DNA of 64,000 nucleotides. Origin: Otis tarda (lineage: Eukaryota; Chordata; Aves; Otidiformes; Otididae). The notes under the pieces were generated by a model, which was given only the letters and a program-made list of their open reading frames with translations, ran no database searches and was not told the origin of the DNA. Positions within the stretch are counted from its first letter, which is position 1; each line of letters starts with the position of its first letter. The stretch is from contig CM048552.1 of NCBI GenBank assembly GCA_026413225.1, forward strand, positions 84,049,001 to 84,113,000, given 5' to 3'. Both the position numbers and the translations under genes were made by a program. This document shows, in pieces, positions 23,401 through 35,300 of the stretch.

Positions 23401-26400
23401 TGTTTTCAAAGTATGTGAGCTCTTACTAAGATTGGGCTGAGATGAAAGATCACCAATCTAAGTCATGAAGGATTCAGGCTGCAGAGAAAGAATGAATAAT
23501 TTTGTGGAGTTGTTCTTCCCTTGGAGCCTTACCTTGCAAATAGGACCACAGAAAGCTGTGCAGTGTGATGTTATGGGGAAAACTAAGGAGATATTCTTCC
23601 CTATAACGCAGCACTGGCCACTAGGCTGGAAAGAAGGGACCAGAAAACTGTGGAGGTTGCTCTTTTATTTCTCCAAAAGCCCAAGCTCTACACTCTGCCT
23701 CTCCTCCATCACAGATGTGACCACTGTTCCATTAGTGACCTACCACAGTTGGAAGCTATTCTGTCCTTTCCTTCCCTGTGCCCTGCTCTCTCAATTTCAT
23801 ATTCCTAAACAGACCAGCACTGTCACCACTAAGCAGCTCAACATAGATGGATAACAGGGATGCTAGAAAGCAACATCCCATTCTTTTCTCTTGCAAGCTC
23901 ACCACTATATTCTTCTGTATCTCTTTGTCCTGGATCTTAAGGGCTGTAAAGAAGAAGTAATAACATTACACACAGCTCTGACAGCTGCTGTATGCTCTCT
24001 CTAGAAGGACGGGCAGAACTAGAACACAGACTTTTTCCTTTATTAGAAAGCTTCAGAAGCATTGTCACAAAAATATTTTTTAAAATGTAATGAAAAAGCT
24101 GAAGAAAAACATGGAGCTGTTGTAAACTCCTCCTAGTGTGCTTCACATGATTTTGGAGCCCAGTATCACACATCTTCCTTCCATAAACTGGTACAGTAGA
24201 TACACAGCAGATCAGGGCAAATATGTAGGAGACAAAGGGACTTGTCTGAATCTCAGAACCAGGCATTCGCAAAGCAAGAAAGAGCATAGGAGTACAAACA
24301 CAGTAATAACTGATCTCACCAACTGGCAGGGAGAAGTGCTGTTTATGCCAATTACTGAAGCATGCCAATGTCCAAGATAAAGTACATAAGCCATTAAACA
24401 GTGTAGGGCTTAGCTTATTAGCTTGTGCTTTGCTTACTAGCCTGTGCACCAATGGCTAAATTATAATGCGAGGGGAAAAGTAGTACAGAGCAGCAGCCTC
24501 TGTCCCATGGATTCCACCCTTGAGGCTTTTGAGGCAACTTTATCATTGCATTACACGTTCTCAACAACATTACCATCTCAGCAGAGGAAGCCCTCCAAAG
24601 TAGCATGGCTGGAAAAACATTGAAGTGCTGACAGCAAGGGATAAAAGAGTCGAAGAGAAGAAGATGCGATGTTTAGTTCCAATGCGATACCTAGATTTTG
24701 AAGACCACCTAGAGGTAAATGTACAGTGTTAAACCAAGTTGTTAGGACAGGGAAAACAGCAGGCTGGAGAAGCAACAAAAGTTGAAAGGCAAAAAAAAAA
24801 AGAAAGTAAGACAGAAAAACAAAAAAAGACAGTGGTCAAAACAGCTGTCTGCTTCTGTCATGCACAACTGGGAATGCAGGCCAGCCAAGTTACAGGTTTT
24901 CCAGATCTTACACTAAACAAAATTAGAACCTCTCTCTCAGTTTGGCTTCAACACAAATATACTCCACTCCAAGATCTCATACTAAGCAAACCAGAGTTCT
25001 ACAAGTACTCAATTTCTGTAGCCAGCACAAAAGCATGATTCCAATTAAGAGGAAATGCAGAAGTGCAAAAGGAACTGTTTATACCAGGCTTCCCTAGCCA
25101 TCACAGCACAGGTCAGTATTATCACTACAGGCCAATTATTACTCTGTTTTCACTGTACTGTAAAAACAATAATAACAAAGTACTGTATTATGAATATCCA
25201 ATTACTATTTAATTATTGATACCCAGTATTCATATTCAAAGGACAAATTCAAAGGAACAAAAGAAAGAAAGAAGTAAAACTTTAAATGTTACTAACACGT
25301 TTTTGACCATAACTCTTGAATTGGAGCTTTTAAGGGAGGTACATAAAGAGATGTGTTGCAAGGAGACCAATCCCCCTAATCAAAGATAGCTAAATGAGTG
25401 CAAGACCCATGGACCTACTGATCTTTTCAGTATTACAATTTGGTGATTCTTACTCACTTGAGAGATTACAGTGAAACTAGACGTCTCTATTTTCATTAAC
25501 TTCTTTTAATTTCTATTTAACTTCTGATGCATTTACGGCTGTGAAATATCAGAAGAAAACACACAGTAACAAAACCTGTCTTTCTCCTCCTGAAAAAAGG
25601 AAAACACACTTTTAGGGTAATTCACACAAACATCACAGAACAGTTATCTATACTAGACACTGAGTAAGAAATACTCTTAAGCTACTCTGTGTGTGCCTAG
25701 GACAAGAAGAACAAGTAGGGCCAGTGGTTAAGAGTGGAAATAACAGCAAGTATTTTCCTATGACAAGTGGGCAGGAGCATTTAGAAAAGAAAAAAAAATA
25801 AAGAAAAAAAAAGGAAAAAAGAAAAAAAAAGTCATTCTGGACCTTTTTTCCCAAGGCAGGAGGAGCAAATCTGTGAATGTTAGGTGGTAGAAGAGGGAGA
25901 ACATTCCAGAATATCCACAAAGAAAATAAGAGAGAACTGAAATACAGACAGAGGCCTGGAACTAGCTTAGCAAGACAGGTTATATGAAACTACGAAGGAA
26001 TTTAGAAGGTTCTCAGCTGTTCTACTTTTATAACATTAAATATTAAGGAGAAATGATAGAAAAGCACTTATGGAAGCATTAGCATATGCATCAGCATACC
26101 CGTATGTACTGAACTATAACAGATAAAATGGCCACAAGTCTGCAGAGACAGCCATTTTACCTGCTTACAGAGGTATCAGAGTGCTACCAGAGGTATGGTT
26201 TGACATACAGATTTGCAAAACAATCAGCCACATACTGCAGCTATTTGAGGAAAGGCATAGCTGCAGACAGGGTACCAGTCACACGCCTAGTTTCCACTGA
26301 CACGTAACTATAACAAGCATACAGAAAACAAGAATGAAAATATCCATACCACCAATGGAAATTTCTTCGGTAGCAGCCCTCACTCTTTGACAGGTTTCTG

Positions 26401-29400
26401 AAAACAAATTCCTGTAATGTTTGTTATAATATTAGAGAATAGAGAACCTATTATCCTAGAAGACATGCCTCAGCAAGAGGAATTCCATTTCAAATCCGAG
26501 CCATCAGAATTGTTTACAGCCTTAGAGGGGATGTCTCAGCTCGACCATGCACAATAGCATTGAATACCTCTCTGAAGGTATTCATAGACATCTGAACGTT
26601 AAGTTGTTTGCCTTTCTCATTGCTACAATACATCGATGGTTCAGTCATCATGTAGATGACAATCATGTAAAATCATGCTTATAAAAATAAAAAATTGTTA
26701 AACTCTTGGCCTAAAATGCATCTTGAAATCAATTCCTTCATTCATCTTCTAAGCTAAGGGCACTTTCTGCACAAAATGTATTATATTAATTTTACCCAAA
26801 CTGTGCTAGCTTTCAGCCTGATGTGATGCAATCTAACTTTAAAATATTCTCAAGATTTAAAGTCCAAGGGGATATCGCCTTTAATTAACAAAGGTTGCTG
26901 TTCTGTGTCTCTCTAGCAGTCATGAAAGCTATCAGTATACCATGATCAGTATAGTATGATTTTCCTTTAGAACTTTTTCCTTTCAAAACTCAAGAGACTT
27001 ATATGTCCTCAGTGACTTAGGTGAACTCAAAACATGACTGAAAACTCAAGGCCTGATACTGAGGTTTCCAAAGCATTCTGGAAAACTATTAATGTAAATA
27101 CAAATAATTTTCGAACTTTCAGAAATTAAATTACTGGAGATTAAAAAAAAAGGGTAATACAATTAAGAATATACAACAGATTTTACTTTTCTGGCTTAGC
27201 TGTATGAAATCTGCAAGATCAACAGATTTCTTAAGTTAACCAGCACTTCAAGAAAGGGGGGTTGGTGCAGAAAAAACCAAAAAGAACCTCACACTCTCAT
27301 GAATTAGAACTCACAACTATTTTACTCAGTTCTTCATGTCAGTAGGACAGTGTTCATTATCACTATTAACCCCAAGTGTGAACATCACCCCATTCCACAT
27401 TGCTGCTGGTCCGTCCTTTCTTCCCTTCATTGTGAAGGAGGCATTATCAAGAGGTAAATGTTCCCATAAGAGGAAAGAGAAGACCTCCTGCTGGTACAGA
27501 AAAACCTAGAGAACATACCATTGAAGAAGTTAGTCTTTTTTCCCAAGATATCAGAAATTCAAGCAGACATCTTAAAAATAAAAAGAAGTCTCTGTAATTG
27601 GCATCTATCTAGCTTCCTTAATAGCTGCAATAGAGATGCACCAAGGACTGAGCCACAGGTACCAAACTCCTCTTCTGACCTTGGAAAAGGCCCTTCCAGG
27701 TCAAGGAGGGAGATGCAGTGAAGGCTGTGTTCTAAAGGTAAAATCTAGTTCCTGTTACCTTTCCTGTAGGTAGAGGAGTTCAGTCTCTGCAACTGTTGAT
27801 CCAGCATCTTTCACAAGTATTACATTCCTGTGAAAATACGTCATGTGGAGGAAAAATCGTATAAAAGTTTAGCAAACTCAAACTGCAGCTTCTTTCTGCC
27901 TAGTTCTCTCACTGATAAAGCTTCAGTATTTGCAATCCAGTAAACAAACATTTCCATTTGGGCATGGATAAGCATTCCTACATCACATTACATTTGCACT
28001 ACTCCTCCCAGACACTGCTGTAAAGATGGCTGGGGAGAGTAATCATAGATTTGTGTTGTTTCTGTTGGTCTTCTGTTTGTTAGAGGGATGGGAAAATACA
28101 CACGCAAGCATACTAAGTTTCCTCCTGAAACTTACAAAATCCTATACAAGTTTCAAGCTTAATACACAATACCACTGAATAGACAGAATCCAGAGAATAA
28201 TAAATGCTAGCAGACAGTGCTTTCCACAGGAGTAGTGAGGAAGAGAAACTGCATGCACATCCTTGGGCAAATCACACTTCTTGTAAACAGCAGATATGAA
28301 ATAGTTACAGTTGCAAAAACAGTCAATGTGACATTCACATTCCTCATCACAGTATAACCAACTTGATTCCTGGCCTCTCACTACATTGGTAAGAAAGAGT
28401 ATACAGCTACTGCTCAGTTTTTTCTCTCCACTTCATGGCTAAACACTTCCTGTTTAGTCCACATAACATTGTGCACAGTTGTCATCTCTCCAGCTCCTTT
28501 CTCCCCAAAAATGTAAGTATTTACCACACAGATAAACTAAGCATCAAGGAAGCTTGGTAGCATCACTGCTTCACCATAAACAGGAAATCTGCATAGAAAA
28601 AATGCGTGACTAGCCAAAGAGTTAGCAACAACTAGGTTACTGGCTAATATAATATGGATTTTGCATCCCTAACAACAAATGCTATTTTGTACAAGGGGGA
28701 TATCCCAATAAATCCTGGAAATTAACATATATCCCTGAAAATCCATGAATGTGATAAATTATTTTTTTCTGATTACAATACTTTATTGAAAAAAAATTCC
28801 AATGACGTCTAATAAAACTCCATTTCTTTTCCATTCCTGTATTTAAGTACTTCAATTATACTGCCATTTGTCTAAGACAAAAATTCAATCCTGATTTGGA
28901 GAACTGTATATATCATATTACATTAAACCACAGATTAACCTAATACAGTACCCATACTCGGAAAAACACAAAGTACTACAAGATAAGGGAAATTTTAAAA
29001 TTCACTTTTGATCAAAAGCAACTGCATTTTCTAGTGACAGCTACACAGGACACTATTTGACAAAGACTATTGTATATATTGCAATAAAAACATACAGACC
29101 AGCAGAATCTACATTAGACTTTAATTCTCTGTCCTCATCTGGTCAAGGCCCAGATTAGCACAGCTGACCATTCTCAGTAAGAGAGTATTCCACATTTATT
29201 CCCTCTGTTTGACTGACCTCAGCCCTATGCACTGGAGACGTTTTGTCAGACAATACCTTTTTAATAAAAGATGTGTACAGAAGCACATCAAAGAGTTCTG
29301 AAAGAAAAAAAAAATGGCGAGAGAAGATGTAACTCAATGTACACAACACTTTCAAAGACCTTTCTCAGGTGTTTCTTTGTCTCCTCTTATTAAAAGACAG

Positions 29401-30114
29401 ACCAAAAAGTCTTCTCCCCAGCAATATCTAGGAGTACTCAACTGACATCAGACTTTGGATATAACTAGTCGTGTAGTTCCTACAAATTTTGACTGCTTTT
29501 CCTTAACCACTTTGCTTCCTATAGAAATGGACAAAAAAAAAAAAAAGACATATTTAACTCCCCAAACACATTTCCTTCCTTACCAACAAACCAAAAAAAA
29601 TCTATTGCACTATGACAGAGTACTATATGCAGTTACATATAGCAAATTCCCTCCAAATAAACAAGTAGACTTAGCAAACACACAGAAATTTACTTACAAT
29701 CTTTATGAGCCCTTCCCCCACACACCCTTGGCAGTGCTTAATACGCTGACATACTACTATGCAGACTCTGGATATTCTAGTAACACTTCTACTCTTTCTA
29801 AATGGAACAAAAGAGGGATGCAGAAATACCTTGAAAATGCCTTGCCAAAGTACAATGTATATGTTAATTTTTCTATCAGTCTAATCCATAATTCACACTT
29901 CAATCAGTGTGAGGAACCTATCCATTCCTCCTTCCACATGCATATCACCCCCTATCTTATCCGTCTATGATAAGAATGAAAAATATTTTGCATTCTTCAA
30001 ATCTCTACCACATCAAAGCTGCAGAGAACAGGATGCTTTGCTATGTCACATCTAGTAGGAAAAAAAAATACATATATACAAATATATTTTCGTATTGATA
30101 GCCACATATGAAAA
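20456..30114. other. Long intergenic stretch, no gene recognised
   Basis: Nearly 10 kb of AT-rich unique DNA. Small features are a three-copy 10-bp tandem of CATTAACCAC at about 22800-22830 and an A/G-rich tract at 25785-25835. Longest frames (24452-23937 minus, 29455-29970 plus, both 171 codons) show no family match, no splice or promoter context and low-complexity composition. Confidence 0.5.
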
Positions 30115-30288
30115 AGTGGAGGATCTGCATTTGGCCTGGCTGAACTTCATGAAGTTCACACAGGCCCACCTCTCCAGCCTGTCAAGGTCCCTCTGAATGG
30201 CATCCCTTCCCTCCAGCATGTCAACTGCATCACACAGCTTGGTGTCATTGGCGAACTTGCTGATGGTGGACTCTATCCCACCGTCAAG
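30115..30288 (-). mobile_element. Internal CR1 fragment lacking both ends
   Basis: About 174 bp of minus-strand CR1 RT coding sequence. It covers [10 protein letters not shown] through the [14 protein letters not shown] and LMKF-like segments, with several changes. Neither the 3' tail nor any 5' region is present beside it. Confidence 0.88.
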
Positions 30289-30988
30289 CCTATCTGTCTA
30301 TCCCTTACTATGCCGAGAAGCAAAAGATTACAGGTCTATCTGGGCAAATAAGCCCATGGTGAGGGCCAGATGACCACCATTCTTCCCAAGTATTAATGTC
30401 ATCTAAACTCAGAACAGTAACATTTTTAATCCACATGACCATCCATTCTAGTACACAAGTGCTACAGTTAGCTTGCATATCAAGAGCTCTATTACCAACT
30501 TTCAGCTCTCTTCCTTGATATCCAGTCGCCAAAGGCTAGCATGCCCGGCATATATTATGTACAGTAAGTCCGGGAATGCTCAAGATCAGCAAAAGCTGTT
30601 TTACTGCCTCACCTCCCTTTCTGCTGACAGACTGACATATGCTTCAGACTCCTTTGCCTCTACTACCCGAATTCACTTTCTCTCTTTCACATCTCCAGTC
30701 TGACTGGATTTAAAAAACTTCCTCTATGACCTTCATTTCACACACAGATTTTGCTAATTGTTATATTTAACGTAACTCTTTTAAAATCTCCACCCAAAAT
30801 ATTTTTCACTTTGCACATTTGATCTCCTTTCACTTTGAAGTAATTCAGTTCTCAGATTTCCAACCTGTGGCCCACATAATACTTTAAAAGGCTGTATGAA
30901 AAGAGAGAAGCTACTGAAAAAAGCACACTAGTTGTCCATAGTTCTAAATGGTACCTGATGTGCACTTGAGAGTATTCAGTTGCCTGAA
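30289..30988. other. Spacer between two CR1 fragments
   Basis: Unique AT-rich sequence with no gene. It does not contain the missing half of the LTR found at 31709-32383. Confidence 0.5.
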
Positions 30989-31708
30989 TATAGAATCATA
31001 GAATAGTTTTGGTTGGAAGGGACCTTCAGAGGTCATCTAGTCCAACCCCCCTGCAAGGAACAGGGACATCCCTGACTAGATCAGGTTGCTCAGAGCCTCA
31101 TCCAGCCTGGCCTTGAACATTTCCAGGGATGGGGCTTCCACCACCTCTCTGGGCAATCTGCTCCAGTGTTCTACCACCCTCAGTGTAAAAAATTTTTTCC
31201 TAATACCTAATCTAAATCTACCTCCCTCTATTTTAAAACCATTACCCCTTGTCCTGTCACAACAGGCCCTACTGAACAGTCTCTCCCCATCTGTCCTGTA
31301 GGCCCCCTTGAGGTACTGGAAGGCTGCTATAAGGTCTCCCCCGAGCCTTCTCTTCTCCAGGCTGAACAGCCCCAACCCTCTCAGCCTATCCTCATAGGAG
31401 AGGTGCTCCAACCCTTTGATCATCTTCGTGGCCCTCTTCTGGACCCTCTCCAATGGATCCATATCCTTCTTATGTTGGGGGCTCCAGAGCTGGACACAGC
31501 ACTCCAGGTGGGGTCTCAGAAAAGCAGAGTAGAGGGGCAAAATCACCTCCCTCGACCACACTCCTTTTGATGCAGCTCTGGATGCTGTTAGCTTTCCATG
31601 CTGCATGCGCGCATTGTCAGCTCATGTTGAGCTTCTCATCCACTAGCACTCCCAAGTCCTTCTCCTCAGGGCTGTTGTCAATACATTCTCCACCCAATCT
31701 GTATTTGT
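30989..31708 (-). mobile_element. CR1 LINE, 720 bp, fused to an LTR fragment
   Basis: Minus-strand CR1 with its 3' tail at 30989 (GAATCATAGAATAG). It carries a 176-codon frame at 31606-31076 ([16 protein letters not shown] ... [19 protein letters not shown] ... ALSNLI). CR1 homology ends at about 31708, in the IQIGWRMY-like segment, and switches without spacer to LTR sequence in the same orientation. Confidence 0.93.
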
Positions 31709-32383
31709 CTTTCATTAACTGCTCCAGCGTGGATTGTTTTTCCATGGGGTGCAGTCCCTCCAGAATGGCTGCCCCAGCGCAGGTCCTCACGGGCCACAGC
31801 CTCCTTCAGGCACCCACCTCCCCCGGCGTGGGGTCCTCCACAGGCTGCAGTGCTCCTCCGCTGACCTCCATGGGCTGCAGGGGGACAGCCTGCTTCACCA
31901 CGGTCATCACCACAGGCTGCAGGGGAATTCCGGCCAGGAGCCACATTACTCCTCCAGCTCCTTCTTCACTGACCTTGGCATCTGCAGCCGTTCCTCTCAC
32001 AAGAGATTCTTCACAATCGGTAGGCAGATGCCTTTCAGGTTCTCTTCACATCTCCTCTCCACTTCTTGCAGCCGGGGTGGGCTGAGTTGGGCCCAGCTGG
32101 CCGCCCAGTGGGAGGCCAGAGGCCCACAAGGCTCGCGCCTCCCCCTCTCTGCCCTTGCTCAGCTGCTTCACATCTTCTTCTTTTCTTCCCATTTTTCCCC
32201 TTCTTAAATACATTATCACAGAGGTGTTATCAGGGAACATTCTGCTACCAATTGGCTCGGCCTTGGCCAGCAGCGGGTCCGCACTAGGCCTGGCCAAGTC
32301 CACTAAACAAAGGGGAGCAACTTCCAGCAATTCCTCACAGAAGCTGACACCGTAGCCCCCCCTCACTAATTAAAACCAGGACA
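31709..32383 (-). mobile_element. Truncated LTR (5' part), same family as the solo LTR at 14.3 kb
   Basis: On the minus strand it starts at 32383 with TGTCCTGGTTTTAATTAG and follows the 14306-15000 copy almost throughout. Shared words include GCCAATTGGTAGCAGAATGTTC, the GAAGATGTGAAGCAG stretch and the CTGCAGCCCATGG motif array. Homology is lost at about 31709, inside GAGCAGTT, so the last ~420 bp including the AATAAA and the CA end are missing. No 3' target duplication can be tested. Confidence 0.88.
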
Positions 32384-35300
32384 CATATGCAGCTATAATT
32401 CGTTGACGATGTCTAGATCAGTGCTCTCCAAAGCAGACTGCACATTCCCTTGCGGGGTACACAAGACAATCCATGAAGCCTCAGGAAGAAAATATTTTTT
32501 GCACCATTAATAAATATAACAAAATAAATGTTTAAAATAGTGCTCATCTTTATCTCATCCTTTTTTAATTTCTGGTTTTGGGTATGGTTTATAATGCATA
32601 TAGTAGTACATGTATATAACTTACAAATAAACATATATTGGGGTGCATGCTCAAAATTTTTTTACTGATAAGGATGGACAATCAAAAAGTTTTAGAGAAC
32701 ACTGATATAAGTAAGTGAAGAGGTGATCAAAACTACTACCTGTTAGGCATTAAGTCAGAAACATTACATACTTTGCATTTCCCACTTTCTCTCACTTTCA
32801 AAAGTAATTTTAACTGTTGGTGCTTTGAACATTTTTCCTATCTTGGGATATATGAAGTCTCCAGAAAGAATACTGCCCTTTACTATCATGGTGTTTCTAA
32901 GGCATCTATCATTTACTCTATATGGTACTTTACAAATACCATAAGTAATTAATATCCACATAAGATTCACAGAAGAGAATAATGGATCTGGTTTTTAGCT
33001 TTTCCTAGTTTAGAGCTTTTACTTAATATCTCCAAGTTTGGGACTGATAGTATTTGGGTGCCTGAGAACATTTTGTACGTTTACTTTGTTCCTGTATAAA
33101 TGACTTATCCCCCCCTTACAAAAATACCTTTTAACATTATGTAGAAACAAATTTTTCTTAAGTGTTATGTGAAGACATTTGAGCATCTCAATTAATAAGA
33201 AGTCCTTAAATCCTTCTCATTATATTGTAATAGGCTAATGACTGGTACAAATCCAAGAAGCAATTTATCTTCTGCACTTACTAATCTGGGTTTACTGAAA
33301 TAAAAAAAAAAGGCCAGGATTCAGAAAGAGAGGAAAGTCTCCAAGAGGCTTTTTATATAAAGGAAACTTCACATCAGACTTTTGAAAAATTCATCTAGAT
33401 TCATTTGAATACGTGTGCACCATTGTGTTCTACTGGACAAAATCAGAGTGACTGAAGGACACAATTTAGACTTAATGCCCAACCTATTTATTTGTCATAA
33501 GTTAATCCCTGCTGTTGTCCCTAAATCTCAGTTAACCATCACTTACCATGTGAAAATTCTGAGTTCTTATAGCACAAAGTTGGTTGCTTATTTTATGTAT
33601 TTGAAAACTATATTCCTTGCACAAAAAGAATGCATGTTGACAATACTAGGTTTGGAGTTCTTCACACTCAAAGGGGTACCAGATTTTAGATTCAAAGGAA
33701 CCAACATTTGATGTTAAATGTTAAATATATGTATACACATGTAATTTCGGTTATCACCAAGCAGCATTGTTATAAAATCCTCAAGAACATTTCAAGAAGA
33801 GACCTTTATGTATGAGAAGTACATAAGTGAATCTCCCCAAAAGTAGCACTAGATTGCAGATGGGCAAAAAAAGAAGTAGCAAAAAAAAGCAGAAGGGCTC
33901 TCAGCCCATGAAGCTGACCACTGGCTGACAATAAGGATGATTTTTACCTTCATAAAATAAAATTCCACAGGTAAAGACTGCAGAATCTTCCTTATTTATT
34001 CCGTAGTTTTTAAACCAGGTTAAAACAAACATGTCTCCAATGGCATTAACTATGACTGATCTTCCTGTGGGGCAGAGAAATGGACAGGCTAGATAAATTC
34101 CTTCCAGCCTTATTTTTCCAGTACTCTTAAAATGTGGCAATTTTGGTGACGTTTAATTTTTTAAGGTATATACTGCGCCGTATATAGGCAGTGGGGAAAC
34201 TTGAATGCTGAATTAAAGGTCATAATTAGGACATCAGGTAACCAAACACCAAATCAGATAGATCGATGCGTCTACTGTACTACAGCTTTTGATGGTTAGA
34301 ATTCTGTAAATTAAACTCACCATTCAAAGGGACAGTTCAGGGACTCTGCCTCTCTCCTCCGTCCCCCTTACTTCAGTTAATATTTTGTAATCCATTTCTC
34401 CCAGTACTGGAGGTTTCTCAGGTCACAGTCACATGAGTTTCTTCTGCTGCTGCAGCTGCTGCCACCTACCAGTTTTATTACTCTGTTGCAGCAGAAGGGC
34501 ATATAGAAGAAGTTCTTGTTCAGCACAGACATAATCATCATCCTTTGTCTAAGATGTCATGGCTTATTCAAGTTCTACAACATCTCCCATACACTAAGTA
34601 AAGCACTGGACACAACTGAGATCAATGCAAGGTTTTGAAAGCTATTCCATAAAAAGAAAGGAGCATGATCTGTAAAACCACTTTTCAAGTAACATGAAAT
34701 ATTAAGACATTAACTTCTGCAGAATGGAGTAAATTTTTGTAAACTCTCCCCACCAAAGACGACACTGCAAAGAACTAGTAAAGTCTTTCTTTCAAGAAAA
34801 TCTTCACGTAGTACATATAAAACCAGGCTAGAGAAGTAAAACTGTGAGCTGACATGAATTCGCTCAACAAATTTGAGGAAAATAATTTTTTTTTTTTTTA
34901 GACATTATCACAAACCTACAAATCTTTCCCCCAAAAAGACACCCAACCACATGCCTGAAAGTGTTACACCCGTTCCTATAGCAGCTGATGCACAAAAATA
35001 TACACAAATTAAGGAATAGGCCTGCCCAGTGCTGAGACGCAAGAAGTAGATATGTCTGAAAGGAAAAAGCATTGGAAACATAAGTATAACAGGTCTGTAA
35101 AGTTATCTTCCAAGTAAAATTAAAGACACAAATTATACACTCAATTATTCCAGTGAAATTGGATATTACTCCACTGACTTTCACAGAGTGATTCCAGGTT
35201 TATCTCTGCATAACTGAGAGCAAAATTTGGCTCTGAAATTATTCCCTCCCATGTTAATTTGAAGCAGCAATTTATGGTATTGCTGATAAATTTGCTGTTT

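Noticed and set aside
23937..24452. A 171-codon minus-strand open frame rich in Cys and Leu, which might suggest a membrane protein.
   Set aside because: No regular hydrophobic segments, no recognisable family, and no upstream signals. Consistent with chance.
29455..29970. A 171-codon plus-strand open frame.
   Set aside because: Lysine-, Thr- and Tyr-rich composition of AT-rich DNA, no domain, no Kozak or splice context.
31453..32207. Plus-strand frames of 157-210 codons spanning the CR1-LTR junction.
   Set aside because: Antisense to both repeats and dependent on the chimeric junction, so not a gene.
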